From: Ulva prolifera
Lineage: Eukaryota > Chlorophyta > Ulvophyceae > Ulvales > Ulvaceae
Assembly (NCBI GenBank): GCA_023078555.1
Contig: CM041204.1
Coordinates: 4,742,430-4,806,429, forward strand
DNA: 64,000 bases
Reading direction: 5' to 3'
A program made the translations under genes and the position numbers. Positions within the stretch are counted from its first letter, which is position 1; every line of letters begins with the position of its first letter. The notes under the pieces were generated by a model. The model worked only from the letters and a program-made list of their open reading frames with translations. It was not told where the DNA came from and made no database searches. This document shows, in pieces, positions 35,556 to 48,654 of the stretch.

Positions 35556-38500
35556 CTACTCGCGAGGCTGGGCACGGCGTGCACGCCGCGCCCACAGCCC
35601 GCGCAGCCGCTGAGTGTCCTCCAGCATCGTCTGCGCGCCCGCGGTGCCGTACCGCGCGCCTCGCGGCGTCGTCGCGGCCGAGCCCACCGGCGGCGACGCC
35701 GCCTCGGCCCGCGCCGGCAGCGGCACCGCCACGGGCACGGCCGCGCCGCCCGCCGGCGCCGCCGTCGCCTGCAGCTCCCCCCGCTTCGCATCAAACAGCC
35801 GCAGCTGCTGCCCGCGCCGCGATTCGAGCAGCAATTCGCTACTGAACAGCAGCAGCGCCTGCAGGCTGTCCACGAGCTGCACGACTGCGAGGAGGAACGT
35901 GATCGTGAACAGTGCGAGGCTGACGGCGGTGTCTCCCACATAGTATCCCGCATCAACGATCATGATTGACCAGCGGCGGTACGGCGCGGCGTAGAGGGAG
36001 ACCTGCACGATGACGATGGCCGCGGTGACGTTGGCAAACGCGAGCAGCACGATGTCGGTAAAGCCCGCGGAGGCGTTGTCACCGAAGACGGAGAGGTAGA
36101 GCACGAGCATGGCGGTGAGGAAGATGCCGGAGAGGATGGAGATGTAGCGGCGGACGTTGGCGCCCTGCGAGCGCACGAGGAACGCGACGAACACCATGCC
36201 GGCGATGATCGCGAGCACGAGCTCGAAGATGATGACGCCCGTCACCTGCAGCCGCGGCAGGCTGCATCAGTGGGCTGCGTTTTGCCATGCTTACACAAGA
36301 ACGCAGGACACTGAACTGCAAATTGTTTGAGTTAAGCACGTCAAACGGCTCAAGATTTGGCCACGGAATGAACAGGCCACATGTTTGTGTCCGAACTATT
36401 GGTGTTCACCAACGTCGCAGAATCACCAGCCACAGGGGCCAGTGGTTGTGAGAGTGGAGGTGTGGCTGTGCATGCAGGCGGCGCTGGGGGGCGCACCTTG
36501 CGGCGGACGGAGCCGGAGACCTCGAAGCGAGTGACGTTGCCGTCGTCGTCTTCGCGGAACTCAAACTCAGGGCGCACGATGCGCTCGCCGAGGGCGACGA
36601 GGATGACAACGTTGAAGAGCTGCATGAGCACGCCCGCCAGGCGGTTCCAGCCGTGGTCCGTCTGCTTGCCCTCGATGTTGCGCGCCTTCTCCAGCTGCGA
36701 CTGGTGGAACAGCGTCCTGCACACGCGCCCGACCGTGAGCGCCACTGATGGCGCTTGACAGGCCTCTGCCGCAGGCGCGGCGCATCGTGTGGAGTCGGCC
36801 TGGGGAGGTGGCTCGCTCGTGTTGCATGCGGCGCATGCATGTACACGCACAAGAGCCTTCGAAGCACTGCTTGCTGTGGTACTTGATCGAGACCGGATTG
36901 TCACAGAAGAGGAAAACCCAGTACAATGACTTGTTTCTGGAAACAGTGTGCACGCACGCAGCCTCGCTGCAGGAGCTCCACACGTGCCCCTGTAGCTCCA
37001 TGAACTCGGACAGATTCCATACCCCGCAGAGGCAAGGAGCATTTCAGCGGGGGCGCACCAGCTCTGGCCGGTGCCCTTGTCCGTCGAACCCATCATCCAT
37101 AGCCGCCACGCCTCAAAGTCCTGGCGCACGGTGTCCACGCGGAACGTCGCGGGGTTGAACCACAGCGGCGAGAAGGTGAGGCTGATGGCCACGAGCCACG
37201 TGCCCCAGGTGCTTGCTGCGTAGTTCTCAATGTCGAGGAAGGCCAGCATGACGGCCAGCACGCCGAGCTGGAAGCCGAAGTACATGTGGGAGCGGCCGAA
37301 GGAGGTGAACGTCTTGACGTAGGGGGTGTGCACAAGGTCAAAGCCGCGGCCGGTCGCGATGTACTTGGCCCCGCCGTAGTACACGATCTGCGAGAAGTAG
37401 TACGCGGAGGTCTGCTGGCGGAAGATGAAGAACATGAGCGCGCCGGCGATCATCTGCCGCGCGACCGCCATCGAGCCCTGCACTGCGCGCTCGCGGTGAG
37501 CGTGTGGCTGTGCATGCACACGCGTGCAGCTTCGCGCAGCGGCGAGCTGCATTTCATTACCATCGCCTGTCTCAGACAGCAGATCTCAAATGCTGGGCTG
37601 GTGCGGCTGAACAACGTGTGCGTTGAGTTTGCTGTCAGGCGATTAGGCGCACATGTGTGCAGGGGCCACGCGGACCGCACACGGCAGCCCCTAGAGCAGG
37701 CAGTCATGGCACACATGGTGCACACAGAAGAAGCTCAGGTTCAGCCCAGCTAGGGGTGGCATTTACCACAAATAAAAAAAAAACATCTCAAGGCTGCAAC
37801 ATGGGTTGAGATGGACGTGGCCAGCAAGTGCTCTTGCGGATTGAGCTGCCACCGAGAGCAGCCATGCAAGGGGGGGAGGGCAGGGGTGTGGGGCGGGGGG
37901 GTGCGTACCTCCAGGAAGCCGGTCTCCAGGCAGAGCTCACCCCACAGCGGGATGACCGAGAGCAGCCCAAGCTGGAAGAGCTGCACGGTGTTGATGGTCG
38001 AGATGACGACGGTGTCTTCCGTGAGGCCGTTGGCGCGGTCCGGGTTGCCGTTGCGCACCGTGAGCGAGTCGGTGAGCGCAAAGAAGAAGATCAGCCAGAC
38101 TGCGAGGTACACGGAGGCCATCGTGAGCGTGGAGTTCATGAAGAAGCCAATGCCGGAGTGGTACCACGACATCAGGCGGAACCAGTCGAGGCGGGTCCCG
38201 AGGCGGTGCACGTCACGAGAGATCGACTGCTCGCCGTTGCCGCCTGCACGGCACACCCCCGCGCCGTCAGCACTGGCCCCGCACGTCGCACAGCACTACC
38301 ACCGGCCTTTGCCACATACACTGCAGCGCTGCGAGCCAGGGGCCACCGCAATCTCGACTGCAGTGGCCGCGACCCTCAGACTGGAAGTGCAACAATGCTC
38401 CCGTATTCAAAAGCGTCGTCATCCCGACGCCGTGATCTACCTGACGCAGCTGGCTTGATGTGGCATCAGCACCGCTCGGCCCGGCTGCAACAGCATCAAG

Positions 38501-41500
38501 CCGGCTGCATCAGTGAGATCACCACCCTCCACGAACTGCCCAGAGTCGTGGCTGTACTTGGTAGCGCAGAAGGCAGAGGTGGGGTGCAGGCACGCACCGG
38601 CGACCTTGGCCTCGAAGCCGTTGATCTGCGCAAAGCCGACGTCGCGAGCCTTGCCGACGGAGATGTACTCCTTGTACTTGATGACGGCCCCCCGGAAGAT
38701 GGCATTGTAGCCGCCAAAGACGTCCTCCGAGATGTGGAAGGCACGCGTCGCCTTGGACACGCCGCCGCGGGTCATCGTGAAGAGCTTGTTCCACACATCC
38801 TGCACGCCCGCACGCCGCCTACATTTCCTGGTATGAGACAAGCTTGAGCCATCTTGCACCGTGCCTTAGCGCAGAGCTCTATGGCATGCATACGTAGCAG
38901 GGGGTTGTGCTCGCGGAAGCATAGCAGCACATCCAGACAGGGACGGTGCGGCTGCAGTAGGGCCAGGGAGGCGCACCGGGTGGCCGTAGTGGAAACGGGC
39001 GCTTCCTGGGGAGCTCATGACTCGCTGCACGACCGTGCCAAACGCAAACTCTGCGCTCGCAGCAAACTGCCCGAGGATACCGGCCTGCATGCATCGCACA
39101 CGGTGCACACAACCGCTCCAGCGACACCATGCCTGACGATACAGCACCACACAGATCCAATGGCGGCTGTGCAGTGGAAGCTGTTTCCGGATCAGGAGGC
39201 CGGAATGAGGGATTCGCAATGGCGCACCTTGCCGGAGAAGATCCATTCGCGGAAGCCGACAAGAGCGACGATCGGCTCGCTGCGACGCCGGTTCTTCAGC
39301 ATCTGCCGGTACGCCTTCACGTTCTCGCCGCCCGGCTGAAACTTCTCGTTCCTCGGCGTGAACTCTTGCAGCAGATTCCTGCAGCACACGAAACGAAGTT
39401 GGTGCACAGCCAACACGCTAACACGGTCGCGAATCGTACAGTGGCGAACTGTGCCGCGGAAGACGCCAGTGCGGGGGAGAGGCCGCAGCGCACCGCATCT
39501 TGAGGGCTTCGGCGTGGCGGTTCTCCTGGTTCATGTCTACCGTCTGGACACACTCGCCAAAGCAGAAGATCATCGCATGGTTCTGGTTCTCCGGCTTGCC
39601 CTCCCCAAGAATCTGCACGCGCACGCCTCAGCTCAGGCGACGCTGTACCCAAAACACGCGCACGTCCTTCTTAACGGCGTTGTGGCGCCTCGATGTTCAA
39701 CACAGAGGCTCTCAGACAAATGAAAATCATGCGAGATCTTGCATGTGTCGCGACTCTCCACCAGGCTGGACGGTGCTGCCAGCATGCACTTCAGCTGCAG
39801 CAGACAGGCAGATGCAGCAGAGCACGCACCACGCCGCGGCCGTCCTCCAGCTGGTCTGGCAGCCGCACGCGGTACACCTCGAGGATCTTGGGCGCGGCGT
39901 CGGCGGCGCCGGCCGACGGGGCCGTGGCGGGGACCGCCGCGTCGGCGGCGTCGCTGCGCAGGAGGACGGACATCGGCACGCCCTTGCCGCCGCTGCCGGC
40001 CGGGGACTTGACCATGTCGATGTAGGCGATGCGGAGGGCGGGGTAGCGGTGCATGAGGAAGTCGACGCTCATCGCGAGCCACTGGTCCGCGGGCTTCTTT
40101 GACTGCTTCTTCGCGCCGTACACCTGCGACGACACGATGTGCCTGCGCCACACGCCCACTTGTCAGCGCCACAGGGGACGGCCACAGGCGAAAACCAAGG
40201 GGGAAGGGGGTGGGCACTGTGTCGAGGTGATGCATGTTGACGATCATTCACGCATGCATGCATGTGGCATACACTTGAGCAATACGGGGGCACTTGAGCA
40301 TCAGCAGTCGGAACCGTTGTCAAGGATCAGACCGGGAGATAGCAGCAATCATGTATGCAGGGGGCCGTGCAGATCGCGCACGACAGCCCCTCGAGCAGGC
40401 AGTCACGGCACAAACCCCAAGCACAGCACCCACAGACCCCCCAGATCACTGCCCTGGCACGTCACGGCTACTTTTCACAGTCATTGCGTGGCATTCTGGG
40501 CCCTCAGCCCGGTATCGGCAAACGAGAGATCACAAGAGAAGCAGTACAGACGCACAGCACGGCACGCGCACCTGAACTTGCGCTGCACGAGGGCGTCGAG
40601 GCCGCCGCCGTGGTCGTGCAGCGCCTCGAGGAATTCGAGCTGCCGCAGCGCCGCGGGGTACATCATCATGCCCTTCACCGTGCGGCTGAGCATCTGGCCG
40701 CGCTCCGACGCCCACAGCATGAGGTCCATGCGTGCGCCCTCGTGAGCGCTGAACACGCCGTTGTCCTTCTTCCGGAAGTCGCGCTCCGTGACCGTCGCGG
40801 GTGACAACCCTGATACGGAGTACTTGACGCACATGCGCTCCACAAAGGCGGCCCACTCGGAGTGGAACTGGATGCGCAGGAAGTCGATGGTCGTGACGTC
40901 GAGTCCGGGCATGAGGTCGACGAGGATGTCTGGCACGTCACCCGTCTTCGCGTCCGCCTTGCTCCAGTGCCGCACCTCGTCGAGGTCGAGCGGGTAGATG
41001 ACGCCTTCGGCGTAGTGCGGGACGAGCTGCACAGCACAGAACGTGCTGAGTGCGCTGGGCTCACGAACAGAGCCAGCCACGGGCGCTGCGATACAGAGCG
41101 CTGCGCCAGCACGGTGTGCGCGCGGCCGGCACGCCGTGCGTTGAACAGGACACAGACCTTTCTCACATCAGAAAAGCTGCAACGGGCGTGTCGAGTGTCC
41201 GAGGGCTTCCAGAGAGGGAAAGGAGTTGCGAAAAGTATGTACAATGAGCTTGAAGGCAGCAATGCAGGGACATGGGCGGTCTTTGAGGGGAGGGGGCGCA
41301 CGGTGGTGAGCGAGCGCATGAGCTCAAGTTCCTGTGGCTGCTTCATCGAGCCGTTGAGCAGCGTGGACATGAAGAACTTAAGCACGCGGCTCGCCTCCTC
41401 GTTCGCGGGCTCGGACTCCTGGTCCGTCAGCGTCGTCGCCTTGCGCAGCACCTGCAAGCGCCCCCGCACCGCCGTCACACCCGCACACTCTGCCGCCGCC

Positions 41501-44500
41501 GCATGTAGCCACACTCCCGCTTGGGCAAACCCGCAGATGCGCTCACCAGCGACCCAGTTGCCGGTTTACAGCGGCGCAGAAGCATCTATCCATGCATAAT
41601 CGGGGCAGCCAGAACCTGACTTGCCGGCATACCAGGCCCACACACCTCGCACCATTGCTCAATAAAGGCCGTTGTGCAACACAAGCAGCACCTACACCAT
41701 GACCCGCATGCCCCAGCCAACACCCACACGCAGCGCCGCGGGAAGCACACCCTGAGGAGCGTGCGGATCTCCTCGGAGGCGACGGCCGGGTCCGATTCGT
41801 CCGCGCCCGGCGTGCGGCAGAGCTCCTGCAGCGTGCGGCCAAGCAGGGAGCGCCGGCTGACGCCGAGCTCGCCGGTGTCCGCGTTCACCTCCACGAACGG
41901 CGCCTCGGCGCGCTTCAGCCGCTGCTTCATCTCCAAGATTGCGCTCTTCTGTGACTGCACGTCCCCCTGCACGCCACCGCCGCGGCTCGCGCCTCTGCGT
42001 GACCAGCATGCGCTATCCAGGCTCTTGCGTAGATGACCCCACAGAGGGGCAGATGCAAGCAGGATGGGATCAGCGGTGTGGAGGCGGTGCGGGTGGATTA
42101 GAGTGGGGACAGGTGCGGTGCATCTCGGGCTGCCGCGTAGCGTGCAGGCCGAAGGAGGAGTGGGTGTGAAAGGGCGTGGCGGGGCAGAGGCGCACGACGT
42201 TGGAGGCGGAGGCGATGGCGCAAGAGTACTCGAGCTCGATGAGAACGTTCTCCAGGAGGTCGACGAACGTCTTGATGAGCTTCTCCTGCAGCGCCGCCGC
42301 GTCCGCCCCGGGCTTGAAGCCGAACAGCACCGCGATCGTCTCACGCACGCCATTCACCATCTTCCGCCGCACCTGCACCCCACCCCACACAGGCCTGAGA
42401 CACTACTGGCGTGGAGATCGCGGTGCGGAGGACCTGCCCGCAAGCGGCTGTGAGCACCCGGCACATCTTCATGCAATAGCAATACACGCCAGGGCATGTG
42501 AAACACACGACAGTTCTCTCACAGCAACAGGCCTCTGAGCTACAGACTGCCAGCTTGTGCACGAGCTGTTTGCTCGCCTGATCATACCGCGGTCCCGTGA
42601 CATCGCCTAGCATGCACAAACTCCCAACTGCAGAAAGCGATCACCACGGCGACGCCCCACGTGTGGTACAGAAGAGTCAACGGGTGCAGACAAGCGTAGC
42701 ACTGGGATCTCGACGGAAGCTCGACGAATTGTACAAAGCAGACACCCCACAAGGTGTTGCAGGCAGGCACCCTCACGTGCACCCTCACAGCGCCACAGCC
42801 GCATCGCGGCATGGCCAGACGTCCGGCAGCCTCAGTGCGGGTGCAGGTGCACGCACCGAGTTGTGGTAGTAGTTCTGCGGCTGGTTGACGAGGGAGAGGC
42901 GCTTGAGGCGCATCAGGCTGTCGCCTTCGACGTCCAGCAGGCCGACCTCGGCGAGCAGCGCGAGGAAGAGGTGAAACGCCTCCAGCAGGACCTTGCCGCT
43001 GAGGCTGTCCACGCTGCCCTCGTCCAGGGCGCGCTGGATCTTGCCGGCGAAGAAGCAGACGGGCAGCACGTGCGGCTTCATGGAGTACTTGCTGAGGAAG
43101 TGCACGGCGTTGAACTTGAGGTTGGCCTCCTCGTCGTTCGTCACGAGGTCCGCCAGCCGCAGGTCGTACACGATGCTCTGCACCGCGCGCGCGATTTCTG
43201 GGTGCTCTTTCTCCCACGGATGTAGAAGCTTCTGAGATCTGCTTTGAGCAGGCTGGCTGTGGGGTGGGTTGCACACAGAGGCAGGTTGCACAGCCGGCAT
43301 CACCCGCCACCAAACCCATACCAGTCAACGAGCTTACCCACAGAAGCCGGCCCCCACCGGGAAGCGGAGTACCTCGAGCACAGGCGGCCACAGTCTGTGG
43401 GGTGGTGGACACGCAAGCCGCCATTCTGAGCGAGCGAGGCCTAGGGGCTGCGTGGGCTGTCGTCGAGGGTGACGTGACACCACAGTTAACTCTTTCAAGG
43501 ACCGTGTCAAACGGCAAGGCATGCAGCTGTGCTGGCGCGGCTCTGCGGCTCACTTGCAAGCGGACCCCTTCCAGGTCAGCTGCTGCCACAGGCCAGGCCG
43601 GTGAGGCAGCTGAGGGTGTCCTCCAGGGAGCCTTGGCACTTTGCATGAGAGCAATACAGCAGTAGATGTACGGCTACACGGGGTGTGGAGGAGAGGCAGG
43701 AGGCCGCACATCCCAGGCATCAGCGAACGGCGTCCACTTGCAGTATTCCCTGAACTCGTCGTTGGCAAGGTGCAGCTGGTGGTTGCCGCGGGAGCCGGTG
43801 GCGTTGTAGTACCGCTGCACGCTCTCCGCGCTGGTCCAGTAGCGGCTGAACTTCTTGCTGAGGACCCTGCTGTTGAAACCATCGACGCCTGCACACAGAA
43901 ACGCAGTCACCTCCGCCAGGTGAATTGAACTTGTTCCAGGTGTGGGGAATGCTGCTGAGACGAGTTTTCATTGTGTTGTGTATACTGTGCGCTGCCTGCG
44001 GTGCCACCAGCTGGCCCTGGTGATACCTTCATCACGCAAGGAGCTTGTGTCTTCTGACTCGAGGTAGCTAGCGCACAGCAAGGCGAGCGGCAGGACAGGG
44101 CCGCACCACGCTCAAACTGCTTGACGAGGTCGTTCCAGGTGACCACCTGCCCGAGGCCAAGCTTCACGAGGCCATCGGTGCAGCCGAACACAAAGACGCC
44201 GACCTGGTAGAGGATGCCGGTGTCGAAGAGGATGACCATGAAGACCGGGACGCAGAGGGCGAGCACGAGCACCATGTTCTCCACGCAGGGCACCTCAGAG
44301 CCGCCGATGACGAGGTCGTCCCCGCATGTGCCCAGCCAGTTCTGCACACCACCCCCGTAGCTTGCTTGCGCCGGCTTGGTGTTGCTTGCGCTATCTCGAG
44401 AACACTAGACAATCCGCTTGTCGCCGAGCCAAACCGACCACACACACACCGCAACCAGGAGAGGCTGCGGGGACCAGAATGACTGCTCGCCAGAGGCAGG

Positions 44501-47500
44501 TTGTGACGAGACTAGGCAAGAAGGTCATGCTGCTGGGTCGAGTGGTGGGGATCGCGCTGAGAGGCATGTTCAGCGTGTTGCTACCCAGACACCTGGCGCG
44601 GGCGTATGGGGTGGCGCACCTGTTGGAGAAGACCCTTGATCGGCGCAGGGAGCTGCCTGATGACCAGAAGGTAGTCGACGCAGACCTGCACACCACCAGC
44701 CCATCGTCACAAGCTTGTGGATCTGAGCACAGGCTGCAGATGCCTGAGTTGAGCTCAAGAGCATGGAGGGCGAGCACAGGCTGCAGAGCCATGACAGGCT
44801 GGTGGTCACCAGGCTCTGCCGCTAGAGCACAGGCCGGGCGGCAGGCCAAGCAGGCGCACCTTGCATCCGAGAACAAAGAGCCAGAAGATGATGTTGGCCG
44901 CGAACTGCAGCACGCCGACCTTGGGGGGCACGGAGGCGATGTACTCGCCGCCGAGGAACGCCCGCGACGACGACACGGCGCCCCAGCACCTCTTGAGGCT
45001 CTCGAGCGCACTGCGTGGCGTGATGACGTAGCCGTCGCGCTGCGTCAGGGGGCCCCACATGACGATGCCGATGACACCGTAGATCGCCGCAACGACCGGC
45101 CACACGCTACACACCACACCGGTGCTGAGTCGCCAAATGCAATCGCCACGAGCAGGTCCAGAACAACTCGGATGTACATCTTATGTAGCCCCCAACAGAA
45201 GATGGGAGTGACCAGGCAGAGCGGAAGCCACCACCCCCAGGCAGGTGGGGGCGGTCTCGCAAGTGTGCATGCATGTGCCACACGTGGCCGGAGGCCAGCA
45301 GCCACAGGCCACACCGTGCGCCTGCGGTGCGTGCTTGGTGCACTTGGTGGATGTGGGGTGCTGTTTGCCATGCCGCACTGGCACGCTGCGCCATGCATAT
45401 ACACAGAGCCAAGGCAGATATCGATGCGACCCTGCGCTGCGCGGTTTGACAGGAAAATTCACACGAACTCGGGCTATTGCATGGCAGGGCGCCAAAGTAG
45501 ACTACGAAGCGCAAATTGGTATAGGGGGCCGCACTCACGGAAAAACTCGCCAGGCTCCTTCTCGGCAAGCCGTAGCGGCTCCGGGTCATTCGGGTCATCT
45601 TCAGGCCATGGAAACCAGGAGAATTGCGCCAGAAACACAAACCCGAGCGCAGCCGTTGCGGCCACCCACCCCACGAGGTGCAACCACAGCTGCCCCGCCG
45701 AGTTGATCCCACCTGCACCTGGCACACTCCATGCGCGCTTCACATTCCACAGCTTGTTCGTGCCCCGGTGCTCCTCTTCCTTCTCGGTCAGTGTGCGGCG
45801 CACCGGGATGCCGAACGTGCCGCGAGCGCGGCGCGGCAGGCAGCAGCAGAAGAAACCCCACAGCATGCCGCGCCACGTCGCGCTGGACGCAATCTCCTCA
45901 CGGATGTCGGCCTGGCCGGCGGGCGGCGGCGGCACGCGGCCGCGCACAAAGATCATCGCCGACACATACACCAGCTCGAGCACTGCGTGCGTGAGCACCG
46001 CCGACGACATCCCGACCCACCACCGCCCCTCGAAGCTCGTGTCCTCTGCGAAGGAGAGCCCCATCAGCACGTTGAACCAGAGGATGTGGAAGGCGAAGAC
46101 GCGGTAGTAGGCAAGGTACGTGGCGAACCAGGTGCGGCGCTCCTGGAACGTCTTCACGAGCCAGCCGCCGCGGCCGTCGATGCCCGTGTAGTGCTGCTGT
46201 GCCGCCTCGGCGTTCCAGCCGGTGTTTGAGCTGCCGAGGTTCCACAGCCGCGGGAAGACCTCAGACGGCGTCGAGAAGCTCCTGCAGCGCTCGATTCTTC
46301 GCAATGTGCGGTGCAAGAGTGGGCCGGCATGCAGCCCGCCGCAGCCACACTGAGCCGCATGCGAAGCAGGGCTCTGTGAAGCGGACCCAAGTGCACCACA
46401 CTAACGCCCAACAATGACATCGGGTATGATAGCATCGAGTGCTTCTGTTCGCCTGGCACCCTTGCTCCCTTGAGCCTACCCCTGTGAAACAAGGGAACCA
46501 AGCATACTGTAGACTCAGAGGGCCTGCAATGCATGGGGCGCAGGCATGCAAGGGAGGCAGGGGGTGCGCACGCGCCGACATCCTTGAGAATGCGCGTGAT
46601 GTTCTGCGGCAGCACGAAGCTCTCGTTTGCGTCGTCGTACGTGATGCGCATCGCCGGCTCGACGCCCTTGGCGCCCTTGCTCGAGATCTCGTACGCAAGC
46701 GCGCGGAAGACGGGTGTGACGATGCGGTCGAGGAAGGCGCCGCCGTCGCCGAGCAGCACGAGGTCCCACAGCACCGCACGGTCGCCCTCCGTCGCGTTCT
46801 GCGGCCGGATCATGTCCCACCGCACGACGTTGCTGTCGAAGGCGGGGCTGCCGAGCGTGAGGGCGTCGTAGGCCGGCACCGGGCCCTGGTTTGAGTCGAG
46901 GTTGAACGGGATGTGGTGCCGGTACTGCTCCTGCAGGCGAGCAAAGGGCGGGATCATGGAGTGAGCCTGAGTTGCTTGGGGAACCTCTCAGGTCGAGATC
47001 AGTTGCCCGGAGTCTATGTAGGCGCTTCCCTACCTCCACCGCCCACGCCGCCGTACACACGATAGTGAGTGTCACAGGCAAAGCAGGGACCGCATAAACT
47101 CCGGGCCGGCGTGGGCTGCCATGGGGACTGGCTCTGTGGCGCTGTGACTGAGATCTGTCGATACTCGTGTGTTCCTGGGGATGATCGCGTGCCCTGCCAG
47201 AGAACCGCAATGACCGGGCGTACAGGAGAAGCATGCTTGCAGGGGAGGAGGGTGTGTCCGGCCCCGCCCAGCGCAGCACAGACCGCCGTGCCAGCAAGTG
47301 CAAGCGGCAGCATGTGACCGAACCTGCCTGGGCGACAATGCATCACCCGCAGGCGCTGTACCTCGAGGAGACCCACCGGAACCAGCGCCTGAAGCGGCGA
47401 TGCAGCAGTGTGTGAAGCCGCAGCGCTGACCAGGCAGGCCACGGTGCGGGACGCACTCATGCGTGAAGGATCCCACAATTGCAACGGCCGGGAAAGCTGC

Positions 47501-48654
47501 TCCGATACAAGAAGCACTTCAGGCGCATCATGACCGTAGGTGCTTGGGCAGGGGCGCACCCGCTGCTTGTTGATGAGCCGCATGTGCTGGTTGCGGAGCT
47601 CGATGCGCCGCTTGCTCAGGCTGAGGAACTCCGGCCTGGGTGTGAATGCGGAGGTGATGAGGTGCTCCCCGTACGGCCCGGCCGCCCCGCGGGGCCCAAC
47701 CAGCTGCTGGAGCAGCTGCGTGTAGTTCATGCTGTGCTGCATCGCCCTGCACCTGGCACCGCTGCTGCGGCTGCTGCGATACACACACCGTGCAGTGCGT
47801 GGCACCCCCAGGAAGGCAGAGGCACAGGGCGTCGCCCGGCAGTGATGCATATGTATCAGGTCTCCATTTGGACGCTGAGCACGAGACTGAGCTGCCATCG
47901 TCGTCGGAGATGCGAGCTCGTGTGTGCAACGATTTCTGGCCACGGAGCTCAGTCTCCCATTCTTAATCAAAAGCATGGACATGCAACGCGTAACGCTGGG
48001 TTTTCTAGGTACTCAGCGAGGTATGGTTAATCATGATTTGTCGGGGCGACACAGTCAACAAAGACTGGAAGTTGTAGACCTAGACCCCATGTAACGCTGG
48101 CCTAGATGTCCCTGCGTTTAATTTAGTACGGTATTACCAAGCACGTGTGATGCTGCTGATAGAGAGCAGCAGTCAGTAGTGCAGGCATGTAGAGATGCAA
48201 TGGACCAGGCCCGGCATGATGCTTGGAATAGGTGACTTCTTCCAGAACTGGCCCGAGGAGGCACGCAGGCCTGGGCCTCAGGGTACGGCCGTGCTGCAGA
48301 CGTCACGATCGGGCCATGCATGGTCTCCACTGATGGGCGGTGCACAGATAGAATGTTCTGATGAGCGTACCAGTAAAAGAACCAGATGCTTTCAGGCATG
48401 TGGCGTAGGTTTGCTGCCTCTGTCCACAGGCAGAAGAATGCACAAAGATCGAGCAAGGCGGCCATGATCGGTCCCTGTGCAGAGGTGTCTTCACTGTTCC
48501 ACTCCGTCTTGCTGAATGGCTCGACCCGTTGATGAGCTGCCCAGTCCTCGTAGGGAGAAAACATGCTCACATGCAGGCGCCACACCGCCTTGCCAAATGC
48601 AGCCATCACGTCTGCTTGGCCTGCATAGCGAAACGACAAGGTTTGCAAAGACGC
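35556..48654 (-). CDS. 1,3-beta-D-glucan (callose) synthase, GT48, large multi-exon gene
   Basis: Plasma-membrane enzyme that polymerises UDP-glucose into callose. Phase-consistent exons: 48654-48371, 47746-47560, 46930-46572, 46281-45535, 45106-44860, 44341-44107, 43888-43710, 43231-42857, 42372-42196, 41966-41751, 41451-41302, 41026-40572, 40142-39830, 39612-39494, 39378-39229, 39084-38977, 38799-38598, 38243-37909, 37477-37059, 36716-36497 and 36245-35556, about 2,050 codons. Landmarks in order: FKS1 domain 1 (LWTEAANLRHMPES), GAFLDRIVTPVFRA, membrane segments, then the catalytic region with LVPHYAEGVIY, QVYGAKKQ, LGEGKPENQNHA, VDMNQEN, FHYGHP, AFHISEDVFGGYNAI, GKARDVGF, GNGEQSISRDVHRLG and TGRGF. 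These match plant and fungal GT48 proteins closely. The last exon ends in membrane helices and a basic tail. Further 5' exons probably lie at 48.8-49.4 kb or beyond. Expression as a single intact enzyme is likely. Confidence 0.93.
37661..37712 (+). repeat. Short repeat in callose synthase intron, copy 1
   Basis: About 50 bp in the intron 37478-37908 match 40351-40408 in another intron of the same gene. Shared blocks include GCACACGGCAGCCCCT and GAGCAGGCAGTCATGGCAC (CGCGCACGACAGCCCCT and GAGCAGGCAGTCACGGCAC in copy 2), in the same orientation. Confidence 0.75.
40351..40408 (+). repeat. Short repeat in callose synthase intron, copy 2
   Basis: Matches 37661-37712 at roughly 85% over the shared core. 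It lies within the intron 40143-40571. The two host introns are 431 and 429 bp long but are otherwise not alignable by eye. Confidence 0.75.
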
